From Pyrenophora tritici-repentis (lineage: Eukaryota > Ascomycota > Dothideomycetes > Pleosporales > Pleosporaceae): 64,000 nt of DNA. Positions 22,590-34,558 of the stretch are shown here, one piece after another. A model generated the notes under the pieces. The model had not been told where the DNA came from, did no database searches, and was given only the letters and a program-made list of their open reading frames with translations. Position 1 is the stretch's first letter. Each line of letters opens with the position of its first letter. Where the stretch lies: contig NC_089399.1 in assembly GCF_003171515.1 (NCBI RefSeq), positions 1,364,001 through 1,428,000 of the forward strand, read 5' to 3'. The position numbers and the translations under genes are program-made.

Positions 22590-24356
22590 GATGACTGCAA
22601 ACCGGAGATACAAGTGGAGGGTTTGATAGCTCTAGAATTCGGCATACAAGGCATACTTATACTCTCCTTGTCACAAAGCACGCCCGTCAAACCTGAAGCT
22701 GAGGCACTTGTGTCGGGCAGCCCGTTCTCGGCAGGGGATCTGTCACTGTAGGCTGACTAGGTGTCGTTTATGCATTATTCAAGTAGCTTAAACGTCTGGA
22801 GGATAATCGCAACCGTAACGAACTGCACTATTGGCACGCACTTTAGCTATGACCAAAAAAGCATGGTCTATACGAGGGAGTAAGCCGTCCGGCCCATAAG
22901 CCGATGTCTTACAGGAACGGCCCGAGCTAGATCGCGATCGAATACGAACTTGATCATCGCAATGCGCAACCACATGCAGATCCAATGTTGGTGATCTGCA
23001 GCAACCCCTCGAGGGAGATGACTGTGGCTTTCGTCTTTCGAAGCCCAAACTACTTGTTCGTCATCTGCGAGTTACCTTTGATAATCAACCTACCAGTAGA
23101 TGCCACGTCCAAAACCGCTGACGTGCGAACGCTTCGAGCACCAGCCAAATGTAGCATGCTGCATGTTGTTGTGTCACTGTGTGGCGCGTGTCTTGGAAAG
23201 TCTTAGTTTGGCTTGCTGACATCTGAGACATCGTGAGAAAGAGTTGTTGCAACACTCGCAGAACCTTCCCTCTAGACTACGCGAGGCTGGGATTTACTCA
23301 AACGGGTAATGATATACTCAGTCGTCGATTGATGCGCATCAAGCGAGGCTGACAGCTGGAACAGCGAGTGCCGCATGTCTGCTTGGTCGGTTTTCGAAAC
23401 CTAGTCTCGCGGCCATAGCGCACCGACGAAGGTGCTCGTGCAGTGGTAAGTCGATCACACAGCACGCGGCCACATCAAAAGGATGGCCCATAAGATCTGC
23501 TTCGGGGATGCCGACACCTGCTTTTCCTATTCTACCTGAATATTCCAGCGTTGGACACGCATGACCTTTACCAGCTCTTGAAATGTGAGCGTCTTTATTT
23601 TCTTTTTAAAATCTTCTTTGTTATAGGGAAAGGACCTCGGAGAGCCCAACAGAGTTCTGACTGATGCCACCATACTCGCGATGGCTGCTTGTCATGATCG
23701 CCGAGAGCTCCAGCCCTATCGTAAATGTCATGTTGGCCATTGCGATTGGCGATATTAGCAGACTGGGGAGAATGCCCGCAATGTTGAATCGAGAATCATG
23801 ATGTTGATAAATGATATTGATATAGCGTCAGCACCATGATGGTGATGCGGGGCGCTGCATCTGCTCAAGTCCTTCTCAATCGACCAAGATGCTGTTTCTT
23901 GTTAACTTGGCAAACCGGATTGTCTAAGAATACAATAGGGGAGCGGCCACAAAGCCACGGTGCCGTTATCAGACGATTCCTTGCGGCCTGCTCCCTAGGC
24001 TTCGTCATCATCGCCGTTCCCTTCGTATGCAGCGCAAGTTTTGTTCTCTGATTCGAAACCGGTACGGTGATAGCCTCATGATTTATACTATGGAGAAACT
24101 GTAAGTGAAAAAAGTGGTGTTGACAGCTGATTTGTTGGGGAGCGAGGTGGAACAAGCGAAAGAAGTCGTTGCGGGTTTGTTGTGTTTTCCTCGCTTTCTG
24201 TCTCTTTCCGTGTTTAGGTATAGACCCAACGTTCGCAACACCAAAGACGCGACACCACCTCATCTCCTCGACTGTTATTCACTCAAATCAGCAGGCATCT
24301 TAAAGGTGATTCTCTCGTCACAATAATTTTGCACGCACTAATACAACCATAGCACA
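22590..24356. other. Gene-poor intergenic stretch
   Basis: 1.8 kb between divergent genes. I see no domain-bearing frame, tRNA or repeat. The last part contains a probable 5' UTR intron of the next gene (24306-24352: GTGATT donor, ACTAAT branch point, CATAG acceptor). Confidence 0.55.
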
Positions 24357-24584
24357 ATGGTCTATTTCGAGCAGCACGTTGTGTTACCGCCCGAAACCCA
24401 AGAGCGTGTGGATAAGTTGATCTGGATCTTGGGCTTGATCGTGATTACTGGGATATTCCTTGTGGTGTTGACAATCGTCCTTGGACTGGGAATTGGCTAC
24501 GTGATTTGGAAAAAAGGAAGTCGTGGCAAGGCTAGTGTCACATGGCAATTTGACGGGCAGGAGGAGATGACGAAGACCAAGTAA
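24357..24584 (+). CDS. Small single-pass membrane protein, 75 aa
   Basis: Not recognised. MVYFEQHVVLPPETQERVDK precedes one very hydrophobic helix (residues ~22-50), then a basic WKKGSRGK stop-transfer and a short polar tail ending EEMTKTK. The positive-inside rule predicts the C-terminus in the cytoplasm. Support for a real gene: a good start context (cacaATGG), a plausible 5' UTR intron ending four bases before the ATG, and a textbook membrane segment. Against it: short length and no homologue that I can name. Confidence 0.5.
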   Translation: MVYFEQHVVLPPETQERVDKLIWILGLIVITGIFLVVLTIVLGLGIGYVIWKKGSRGKASVTWQFDGQEEMTKTK

Positions 24585-25323
24585 AGCGCTAAGCGTTCCC
24601 GCACACGATTCCCATGCATTGCGACTTTCGGACATGACCGTCACTACAGCTTGCCTCTTCAATTGTCGTGGTCGCAAAATTCAATGCGATGTTCGGCTTT
24701 TCTACGGTAAAGCTGATCTGGGCTTGGTATCGCCACTCAGGGATCAGGGGCTGCGCTAACGGGTCTGTTGCCGTCCGCTGTGCGCTGTCCGCCTTGGCCT
24801 CACACGTTCGCAGCTGACGGCAGGACTAGTGATAGATGGTGTTTGTAGCAGTAGCAACAACTAAATTTGTCAGTCATGGGCTGCTTCCCTCTACATGTTT
24901 AGTCTAGGATTCTAGGAGCGTGTAGTACTAGTTCAAAAAGGGGTTCATTATCAATCATGACTCGACGTGTGGCACAGAACGAGGCTGTGTGAACGGTGGA
25001 CCCTTACTTGACGCCACGATGGGTTCCTGCATGTTGATTGGCGGACTTCCTGATAGAGCGTCACAGTGATTGGAACGCTGTGACATGAAGCAGGTGCTAT
25101 CATTAAACCCTGCTAGCGTCCCACATGCAGTATTCTAGCCCGAGACCATAGTAAATCACGCTTTCGCCTTCTGTTCAGAACTCCTTTCACGTTCTGAGCC
25201 GTCTATAGCGGTGGCTGCCAGTCTATTCAGCAACCAATTATCGCTATCGTTGCGATTCCTGTGCACGGCAATACCGCCCCGCAATCCCTTTCACGACACC
25301 AACCTCGCCAAGCCATCAACAGA
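24585..25323. other. Intergenic: desaturase promoter
   Basis: 3' flank of the small membrane protein gene and upstream region of the desaturase. Nothing else recognised. Confidence 0.55.
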
Positions 25324-26820
25324 ATGGGCAAACTGGCTTTCCCTCTCGATGCAGAGCTCACCGGTCCGGACCGTGTAGTCTTGAATATTCTAAAAAAAGA
25401 ATACGAGCTACATCAAAATACATCTACCGACTCAACGACAGATTCAGCGGAGGACTCGGACGATTTAGGCGTCAAACACTCCAAATTCGTGACACCATCA
25501 CCAGAAGGCATGTTGTGCTCCTTCTACTTTAGTCTCAGTGGGGGCTAGATCTACAGGAATGCTTTTTCTATGGGTCATAAGGCTGACTGTCAACAGATCT
25601 CCAAGATCAGGAGCAGCAAGCCATTGCTTACCTCAAGAAGCTTAACGATCCAAAATCTGATCGCTTTGAGACGAGTGTGTTCAGCTCTGTGGATGAGCCT
25701 GATATCAAGAACCCCATTCTTCGCCAATGGATCATCAACCCTTACATCTGCTGGGCTAAGAGCGTGGTCCGAGTCGAGACAGATGTTATCATGATAACAC
25801 ATCTACTGCTCTACTTCTGCACCAGCATCCCATCAGCCACGTACCTGTACATCAACTTCCATTGGTGGCACGCTGTACTACACTGCGTCATGCAGGGATA
25901 TTACATGGGCGCGTACACTCTGTTAAAGCACCAGCACATCCATATGCGTGGTGTACTTAACAAGAGGTACGACCTCTTCGACCGACTGTTCCCATACATT
26001 CTTGATCCTATGATGGGACATACGTGGAACTCTTACTACTACCACCACGTCAAGCACCACCACGTTGAAGGCAATGGCCCCAACGATCTTTCATCCACCA
26101 TCCGATATCAGAGGGATAGTGTTTGGGACTTCCTGCAATATGTTGGTCGCTTCTACTTCCTGATCTGGATCGAGCTGCCAATGTACTTTCTGCGCACGCG
26201 CAAACCCAATCTTGCGCTTCAAGCTGGCGCTTGCGAGGTCGGCAACTATGTCTTTTTGTACATGATGTACAACTATGTAAATGCTCTGGCGACGACCTTT
26301 GTATTCCTGATCCCTCTCGCTTTCATGCGCTTGGCACTGATGACTGGCAACTGGGGTCAACATGCCTTCGTTGACGAAGTCGAGCCTGATTCAGACTTCA
26401 GGTCAAGCATTACTCTCATCGACGTACCTGTAAGTCATCAGGCAGATATGAAACTTAATTATGGATAGCAAGCTAACATTTTGGCAGAGCAACCGATACT
26501 GTTACAACGATGGGTATCATACGTCCCATCACCTTAACCCACTTCGTCATTGGCGCGAACACCCCGTCGCATTCCTTTCACAGAAGAAGCAGTATTCCGA
26601 CGAGCAGGCAATTGTGTTCTACAACATTGATTACTTCTTCCTAACGGTCAATTTACTAAGGAAGAATTATGAGCACATTGCGAACTGTCTGGTACCGATG
26701 GGCGATCAGATGAAGCTCACGCTCGATGAGAAGGTCGAGATGTTGAAGCGCAAGACAAGAAAGTTCACCGAACAGGAAATTGCCGAGAAATGGGGCAAGC
26801 AGTACGCGAAACTGAAGTAA
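25324..26820 (+). CDS. Membrane fatty acid desaturase-like protein
   Basis: Di-iron membrane enzyme of the fatty acid desaturase/hydroxylase superfamily, expected in the ER. Exons 25324-25507, 25597-26429 and 26488-26820 give 449 aa. Histidine clusters: HQHIH (from His173), HHVKHHH (211-217), GQHAF and HTSHH (350-354); these supply the usual eight-plus iron ligands. Hydrophobic segments flank them (IMITHLLLYFC, WDFLQYVGRFYFLIW, ALATTFVFLIPLAFM). The N-terminal ~60 residues are polar, and the tail is charged, with no cytochrome b5 domain. The first intron (89 nt) has a GC donor, AAG|GCATGT at 25508; it is the only junction that joins TPSPE to DLQDQEQQ in phase. The exact substrate and regioselectivity are unknown. 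Confidence 0.85.
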
Positions 26821-27112
26821 ACGATAGATATGAAGCAAAGTGTAGAGGCCTACGCAAATTCATTTTCAAGTGTTGATTATCAACTCCAGCGAGTGGAAAT
26901 ACGTGCCTGACAGCAATAGCTAACGAGTTCGGGAATCAGCTTGTTGTTTCCATTGCTCCTGCCTCCACACCACGTACTGAACCAGTGCATTGCGGGCTTA
27001 CCCCATCAGGGTTTGAGCAGCACAACCCTCCATCTCGGCCCTGTGGCATACTCTCTATCTACCATGTCATTGCATTGACCTTCCTAGACCCACTATTATT
27101 CCGAACTCAACC

Positions 27113-29738
27113 ATGACAAACATGCGGCACCCATTGGCCGATCGAAGCTTGTTCATTGTCATGCCGAACTCTATCCACCTGCGGTCGCAGCTCGCTGACA
27201 GAACGGTGTTTGAATGTCATACGCTTGATAGTATCGTGAATGCACGAGCTTCGAAAGACAAATGCGGCGTTTTCGCTGTAGCAGACGGTCAGATCGTTTT
27301 ACTCTACGATGAAACACGAGGCAAGAACAGGAAGTACAAATTGAAGACTGGTGATGTATAGTTTGATTGGTAACCAGAAGCTCTACATACTGACTGGCTA
27401 GGGCGAGCCGCGTCTTCTTTTGTTCTCCCCCGACTCGCACATTCTGTACTTTACGACCACGCTGAGTAATTCGGTCCAAGCGTACTCCATCCCTACAAAG
27501 GAGCTTCTATCTCCCATGCCATCGCATCCGTCTCCGCCCCACACAATTGCGATATCTTGCAATGGCACTATTCTTCTTTCAGCCTCACCAGACCCGCCGA
27601 CCATATACCTCCAAGATCGAAGATATGAAGGCAGCGCGCCTTTGAACTTTCGCCCGACGGATGCCCATTCTGCCGTTAGCTGTGCAGCATTTCAGAAACT
27701 CACTGGCCACATACAACCACCGTACACGAACTTTGCCCTCGGTTTCCAAGACGGAACATTGGCAATGTATCGGGTCTTGCTTCCCTCACTCCAGGAACGC
27801 CAGGGAGAGGGCGATACACATCAGATGTGGCCTTTCCGATTACAGCCTGTTCGAGTTGGAGTCGTCAAGGGGCTACACAAGGCAGCCATGGGTGGGCTGA
27901 TGGCAGTGGAGTTTATCCCTGGCTACAAGTCGCGCGTTGTCAGCATTAGGCACGATGGAAAATGTCGACTTGTCGATTTTCAAGAGGAAGGAAAAGTCCT
28001 CCGGACGTAGCATGTTTCTGGCCCTGCTACTTGCTTGTCAGTGTGTGCAAAGAATCAGATCTACCCACAAGATCCAAGAGAGATCAAGGCGCCAGTAGTT
28101 GGTGATGCTACGGAAGATGCAACGCAAATATATGGACCCGAGATCCTTATTGCAGTCGGCACACTTGCTGGGAAAGTCCTCGTTTTCAATGTACTCGGTT
28201 TACTGATACACGAAGTTGTCCTAGATTCACCGATCACAGCTGTCGAGTGGATAGACGAAATGCCCCCGCCATCGATTCTGACAGACTTTGTACTCTTCCG
28301 AGTACCAGAATCTTACACAATGGGCGATAATTCAACTAGAGGGTTCTCAGCATGCTCAGGCGAAGAGACTAGTACGGTCAAGAGAACTATAGCGCCACCG
28401 AAGCAGGCGGTAAATCAGCAACTGGGACTTGTCCAACAATCGCGTAACCTGTCATACAACGGTTACCCATATCAGAAGTCAGATAATCTGGGCAACAAGT
28501 CTTCGCATGTGTTAAGAGGCTCTCCACTACGAATGGAAGGATTGGGCAAGAGGCCAAAACAGACTTTCTTCCGACCGCGCGTATCTGCAGAGACATTCAA
28601 CACGCCTGGGGAATTTACATCGCATCAAGTTCTCCCGCTACAGTTGTCCCAGCCAGAATTCCAGATTTCACAAGCCCGAACAAAGCCGCACAAGTACGAA
28701 GTTCCGAAAGCATCTCGCTTGCCGAGATTCTCTGCTCTTGAGATATCACTGAGTTCGTCCGAAGATTCAGAATGCTCAGAAACCGAGTCTTTCACTCCGA
28801 ATGCACGGCGATTGAGACGGAGGACCGCCAAACTTCCAGCACGGCAACGAAATGGGGTAAATACCCTACGTCCTATAGCCTCCCGTCATGTAACGAATAC
28901 ACCTAGTATCATCTCCCACGTCCCGCTACCTAGTATCATGAAGCAACCTCCAACTAGAGAATCACCTAGTGGCAAACTTACCTTGGGTAAACGAGTGATG
29001 AGGCATATGACTCCCCAACGCCATGTCAGAATCGCCTCGGAAACACCATCACCGCCCCTCAATGTACCAAGTAGCTCATACTCACGCTCGATCTCTCACC
29101 TGAACGAACACGGCCCCGCAGAAGAGTCAGATCACGGTAAAGATAGCCAATACTCAGCTCTAAGCACCAAGACTACTCTCCCCCCGCCTACTGACACCGC
29201 ATACGCCTCTTATACATACCAAGACCCGCCCACAAACATCTACTCGTACCCAATGCCAGATATATCACAATACGACATAACCACATCTACATCCGCCTCC
29301 ACGTCCACAGGAGACACCATACACACATCCCTCGACCCCCGGCCAGCCAGGAGCATCCTCGTACGCAACCGAACGGACCAAGATGCCAAAAGCTCCACCT
29401 TGATAACAGTCGCGCCTAGGCCCCGTTCCACCAGCAGTGCTTACTCGCGGTCTATATCGGAGTTTCCCAAGGATACCGACACGGTCGACGGGGAAGTGGT
29501 GCGTTTGGAACTGCAGCACCGATCCAGTCCGAGTTCACCGCTGACGACGTATCCGCCGAGTGGGGTGGTGTTTTTTAATTCTCTACAGGCTGGAGATGGT
29601 GCGGTGGATGATAGGGCTGTGAGTGTGGTTGATATGGCGGGGTTGAGGGAAGATCAGAGGGTTTTGAGGGCAGAGGTTGAAGCTTTATCGGAGGAGTTTC
29701 GTGCTTTGAAGGATATGTTACTTTTGCCAAAGAGTTGA
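27113..29738 (+). CDS. WD40-repeat protein interrupted by in-frame TAG
   Basis: Exon 1 is 27113-27355; a 46-nt intron leads to 27402 onward. From there one frame runs to 29738 but holds a single TAG at 28008-28010, codon 284 of 859. Before it: beta-propeller-like repeats (LLLFSPDSHILYFTT, HTIAISCNGTILLSASPD, AAFQKL, LMAVEFIPGYKSRVVSI). After it, in the same frame, propeller-like sequence continues (HVSGPATCLSV, ILIAVGTLAGKVLVFNVLG), then ~350 residues of Ser/Pro-rich disorder and a C-terminal coiled coil (LREDQRVLRAEVEALSEEF). Propeller plus C-terminal coil resembles NEDD1/GRIP71-type microtubule-nucleation adaptors, but that is tentative. Either the TAG is a nonsense change or sequencing error, or an unrecognised intron covers it; a phase-correct but weak candidate is 28007-28078. 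Confidence 0.65.
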
Positions 29739-30350
29739 GAGATTATAGTGGGGGCGTTTTGGTTGACTGTTGTGTAGTATTCCTAGCTTTCTGACTCCCC
29801 CCTCTCTTTCTCTCTATCGCTTCGATAGTCCTAGATTAGTCCTAGATGAATGAATCTGGTTCAAGCATGATATACTCATGTCTGAATCCCACAGCAACAA
29901 TCCTTCCATCTACCACATTCAATGATATCGTAGATCTAGTAACGAGTTATGGCCAGATAGCTAACAAATCAACTTCACACAGCATCATCACTAACAAAAG
30001 ACATCATTCTTAACAAGAAAAAAAAGTCAATCGACATTCATACCCACTTCACGTGTGGTTCACCTAAGCTACCTAGATGCTGATCCCTTCCAACCAACTT
30101 GTGTGTGTATGTAAACCATTCCTCCTATCAAAGCGTACTTGTACAGTTGGATAGCGTAGTACAGAAAAACCGAAAGATATCAAGCGAAAAAAGAGAAAGA
30201 AAGGAAGGAGCGCTCGGGCATGAAAGGGAGTCGTGAAAAAAATGTTGTGTGAACCGAAAATGTGAGTGATGCTACCAGCGGGACCAAAACCAGAAGCGGG
30301 CGAGGAGGATGAAGACTTGGATCTTTGTTTCCTGTTGTTGCATGCCCGCC

Positions 30351-30369
30351 CAGTCCAGTCCAGTCCAGC
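30351..30369. repeat. (CAGTC)n tandem repeat
   Basis: Nearly four copies of a 5-bp unit between convergent genes. Confidence 0.85.
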
Positions 30370-30665
30370 ACAGTGAAGTAAAAAACCGTAAACCAAGAAT
30401 GCGGAAGAAAGAGAAAAAGGAAAAATGCTGATAAAACACAAGCAGTATGGGGAAAAGAAATAGAAACCCATAGAACACAGTTTTTGCACTCTGAACCCTT
30501 CTTTCTCTTCCGCAAACATACACGCACCTCTCTCAGGACTAGAAATTATCTGTGTACTATACTATACATCGCAAAAGCAAACCGTGCCAACACACTCTCC
30601 AGTCGAGAAAAAAGATGAGAAAAATCCAACAGAACAGAAAAGGTATACGCGCACAAACCCCCATC

Positions 30666-30695
30666 GTCGCAGTCGCAGTCGCAGTTGCAGTCGCA
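30666..30695. repeat. (GTCGCA)n tandem repeat
   Basis: Five 6-bp units, the fourth with one change (GTTGCA). Noncoding as far as I can see. Confidence 0.85.
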
Positions 30696-31222
30696 GCCGT
30701 AGACCAACCGCCAACTAACGACTCAAAAGGTAAGTAAGAAGAAAGAAAGCAACAAGGAAACTCTCACATCAAGCACCCACCCCGGCAACAACAACGTCCG
30801 AAACACGTGGTTTGCAAAGGGAGACAAGCGCGATGGTGCGGCCCGCCCTGTATTGTGTGGGGAAGGGGGAGAGGGGCGGTTATTCATGCGTTACAACGGC
30901 CGAGAAACGACAAGTGTCCCATCTTGATCGGTCGGTCCCCCACACGAACAACTTGCGAGACATGGGGGTGGGCAAGTCGAGACGAAGGGAAAAGAAGAAA
31001 AGAAGGAAATAAATCGTACGATGCGATGCGAGATGGGATGAGATGCAGATGAACTTTGCAAACACAGACACACGTACACCGAGAAGAAAAAATTGAAATG
31101 GGTTTGGCCGTTTTTTTGTCTGTCTTCTTCTTCGTTTTGTCTTTCAGAATTTCTGGTAGTTGGGTGCTGGTAGTCGTGAAATGCTCGTGCAAAATACCTC
31201 TCTCTCACTCACATTGCCGTGC

Positions 31223-33519
31223 CTACATGGCACTGGCGCCGGGGTATCTCGACGGGGCCGCGCCCATCATAGTAGGAGGCATCATCATGGCACCGCCTCT
31301 TCCTCTGCCCCTGCCACCGCCGCCTCGTCCCCTTCCGCGCCCAGCGCCTGGTATCATAAAGTCTGGGTTTGCGGCGTTGGCCTCTAAGATTACATCTTCG
31401 GGACGCATGGGTCTCCGTTGCTGGCCGGGGAAGGGGGCGAATTGGCCGGCTGGAGCACCCATTTCAGGCCGCCAGTTGGGGTTCACAGGCCGTTGTGAAA
31501 CAGAGGTGAAATGTGATGCTTCACTTGCGGCAGGTGACCGCGAGCCATCTGGGAGATCGTCGTAAGAGCTGTTGCGCGGAAGATTACTGTCACTCAAGTT
31601 GTTTGTGGAAAGAAATTGCGGGTTGGGAGGTGCGAAGCCGCCTGGTCTAAGCGAATTGGGCAGCGGTGGTGGAGGTTGTGTGTGTACAGGCTCTGCGAAT
31701 CTGGGATCTACGTCTTCGTAGTAATCCGAGCTACGGTCTGGCCTAACGTTGGATAGTTGAGCGGGCAGTTCGACAGGTGAATCCATAATCGGAGACAAGC
31801 CACGACTGTTGTTGTTTGGAGCGCCGAGGGATTGATCGGATGAGTTCTGTTGCTGGTTCCACCCTGCCCGTACCGGCATGTACTGCTGTTGTTGTTGCTG
31901 TTGCGGCTGTTGCTGCTGTTGTTGTGGCTGTTGCGGTTGAGGTGATCGTCGGAATTGCTCTTGACTGCACGATGTTAGAATTTGGAGAATTGAACAGGCA
32001 CTGTGTGAAACTTACTTATCTCCATAGTCGCTGGTCGGGCTCATTAGGCCATTATCTTGCCGCCTTTGAGGTGCGCCAGCGGGGAATCCCCCTTGTTGAA
32101 GAGCGAGCATACCTGCAACATCGTCGTCGCTTTCCCTGAGACCATAGTTCCCTGCAGCCGGAGGTGCGCCTGAGCGGTTATCCATCTCAATCGCCTGGCC
32201 TATGTCCTGTGGCATTTGACCTGGCGGGCCTGGTGGTGGGCCCCTTCCATATGGTGATTGGTCGCGCGGCGGTGGTCCTTGGTTGTAGAAGTTGGAGTTG
32301 TTGTATCCTGGAGGAGGAGCACCTCGACCCATTGGCGGGCCTTGCATGGGAGGACCATTTGGAGGCCTTCCACCTCGTCCACCACCGTTCCAACCTGGCG
32401 GCGGCGGTCCGCGCATACCTCCTCTTGGTGGTCCAAATCCTCCTCCCCTTGGAGGACCGTACATGCCAGGTCCACCAGGCCCACCTCGTGGAGGCCCTCC
32501 TCGGCCCCGGTATGGACCTCCTCTGCCGCGCGGTGCTCCATTCATCATAGCGTAGCTATCGTTTGGCATTGGCATGGGTGGAATGGGATTGCCATATTGG
32601 TCCACTGGTGCCCGACGACCGGAAGGACCACGGTTTAGCGAGTTTACATTGTCCGAGCTAGCTCCTCCGGCACTGCTGACTGTCTTCAGCGAGGGATTGC
32701 GTTGGTTCAAAGGCAGCGTGTCCTCTGGTGGCGAGGGCTTGGACGAGTCGAAGTAGGCAGCGTTTTCGTTTGGCTTGGAACCAAAGTCCATTGGTTCGGT
32801 AGGGCATGGGGGCGGCGACTCGGCTTTGGGGTACTCTGTGCTTAGTGTTGCTTGGGCGCGGTTGGCGTAGTAAGTTGACCCGTTCATCTCATCATTCTCA
32901 GCGATGCGCCTCTTCCTCGCCTTGCGGCTAACCAATGTGCGCCTCATGGCGCATGTTACAATCCCACTTGCGACAATAATGACAGTAGCTCCCAACACAA
33001 TCCATCCGCCCCAGCCTACATGGGGAACAAACAACAAAATGTCGACGAGGAAAGCCAGTAGCGAGACCAGGAGGGTCGGGAAGGTGAAGATGAGCAGAGC
33101 GAGAAGGTAGCGGGGCGAATGGGCTGGCGAGTGGAAGTGGGCGGCGACGGAAAGGCCAAAGCAAATGAGCGTCATGAGGGCAGCGACTGGATGGACAATA
33201 AGGATCGAGGAGAGGGCATGGCGCTGGGCTGAAGGCAGCGAGAAGTCGGAGTTCTTTTCATCTGCGAAGAGTTTTTCTGTGCGAAAGCGTCAGCATTGTC
33301 AGCATCTTCATAGCAACAATACATACCAGTGTTGTAGCCCACCATGGGCCCTTGACAGGCTGACTCGCCATTTTCGCAGTAGCCCAGGACGCCAAAGTGG
33401 ATGCCGCGGTAGGTAGCGAGAGGAATGCTCTTGATAAGAGGCGTGGATAATGTCGACAATAACAGGAGCACAAAGGCGGCAAAGAATAGTATGGATAGGG
33501 GGGTAGCCGGGCGCAACAT
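31223..33519 (-). CDS. palI: pH-response regulator palI/RIM9
   Basis: Plasma-membrane component of the ambient-pH (PacC/Rim101) sensing pathway; assists localisation of the palH sensor. Exons (minus) 33519-33327, 33276-32016 and 31964-31223 give 731 aa. The first ~165 residues match the SUR7/PalI fold: N-terminal helix (FFAAFVLLLLSTLS), an extracellular loop with FGVLGYCENGESAC (the conserved GxCxxxxxxC motif), then three helices (VAALMTLICFGLSVAAHF, LLALLIFTFPTLLVSLLAFLVDILLF, WIVLGATVIIVASGIV). The remaining ~560 residues are a cytoplasmic tail: a region of repeated GRGG, RGGP and PRGG motifs (~residues 310-440), a polyglutamine stretch just after the last exon junction, and a final Gly/Arg block (GRGRGRGGGGRGRGRGG). 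Introns are 50 and 51 nt. Confidence 0.92.
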
Positions 33520-33910
33520 GTTGGCAAAGTATATCGGAGTCTACGACTATAGACCGGCTCGCCAGAAGTCGGCAGTCGAGACTCGGCGATATGGTTGTTG
33601 ATGGTAACAGTGGACTTAGTTGGGCGCGTGTGAAAGCAATGCCGAGTCACGGATGGGCGCAGTCGCAAACGAGGCTAAGCGCAGTCTCGGGGAGGTGAAA
33701 CGAGTGACGAGTGAGGTTGAACGGGTAATGCCTGTTGTAGCATTGATACCTCAGCGACAGATACAGTGATACTGGCACATGCGAGGCGGCGCACACAGCG
33801 GCGGGAAGGTGGCAGGTGCTGACTGCGTGGCTTCGTGGCTACGGGGAAGCGTGGTTGAGGTGGTAGCTAGGCGGAGGCGGGAGGCGGAGGCGGAGAGGGC
33901 TGGAGATCCC

Positions 33911-33932
33911 AAGCACAAGCACAAGCACAAGC
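33911..33932. repeat. (AAGCAC)n tandem repeat
   Basis: 3.7 copies of a 6-bp unit, 20 bases before a second tandem repeat. Confidence 0.85.
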
Positions 33933-33951
33933 AGCAAGCGAAGTGCAGTGC

Positions 33952-33976
33952 AAGAATCAAGAATCAAGAATCAAGA
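33952..33976. repeat. (AAGAATC)n tandem repeat
   Basis: 3.6 copies of a 7-bp unit. Confidence 0.85.
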
Positions 33977-34215
33977 TGTCGCAAACCTGCGAAAGCGAAA
34001 GGAGCGACGATAACGAGCGGACGCGCAGCCAAACAGCCAATGGCGTGAAATGGCAGAAAAGAGGAGCGCAAGCGAAGGATCAAGTATGCCTGCTAGCCGC
34101 AGAGGACCGACTTGGTGGTATGCGTGTGCGGGATGCTGTCGAGCCGTTGGCGCGCATGTCTAAACTGTGTCTAAACTGTCGCGCTCGAGCTGGAAGACGC
34201 GACGAACAAGTCGCT

Positions 34216-34235
34216 GTCTGATGTCTGATGTCTGA
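34216..34235. repeat. (GTCTGAT)n tandem repeat
   Basis: Nearly three copies of a 7-bp unit. Confidence 0.8.
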
Positions 34236-34523
34236 CGATGCCCCCTCCAGCCTGCGACTGCGACTGCGCTTGCCTGCTCTTTTTCTCTCATTCCCCGGTT
34301 CGTCATGTCTCATTTCGCCAACAGCACGGCCCTACGGCGATCTACGATTCCTCCTGAAACGCGCAGAGCCTCCATATTTGCTGACTACCTAGTCTTGACG
34401 CGGCCCAGAGAGCCCAGAGCTCCAAAACACCATCCCCTCACCCACCCACTGTGCGCTCTGCGAATGTTCCAAGCAGTTCCAAATAATAAGTACACCGCAA
34501 TGCCTTATCGCACATCGAAACAA

Positions 34524-34558
34524 GGTACCTGAAAAATAGCCCCCTCGTATCAGGTACC
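34524..34558. repeat. 9-bp inverted repeat
   Basis: GGTACCTGA at 34524-34532 and its exact reverse complement TCAGGTACC at 34550-34558, separated by 17 bases. Could form a hairpin or be a dyad protein site; no gene boundary is nearby to explain it. Confidence 0.8.

Larger units (their letters stand above)
29739..31222. other. Intergenic between convergent genes
   Basis: 1.5 kb between the 3' ends of two convergent genes; likely two 3' UTRs. Contains two short tandem repeats (listed separately). No gene supported. Confidence 0.6.
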
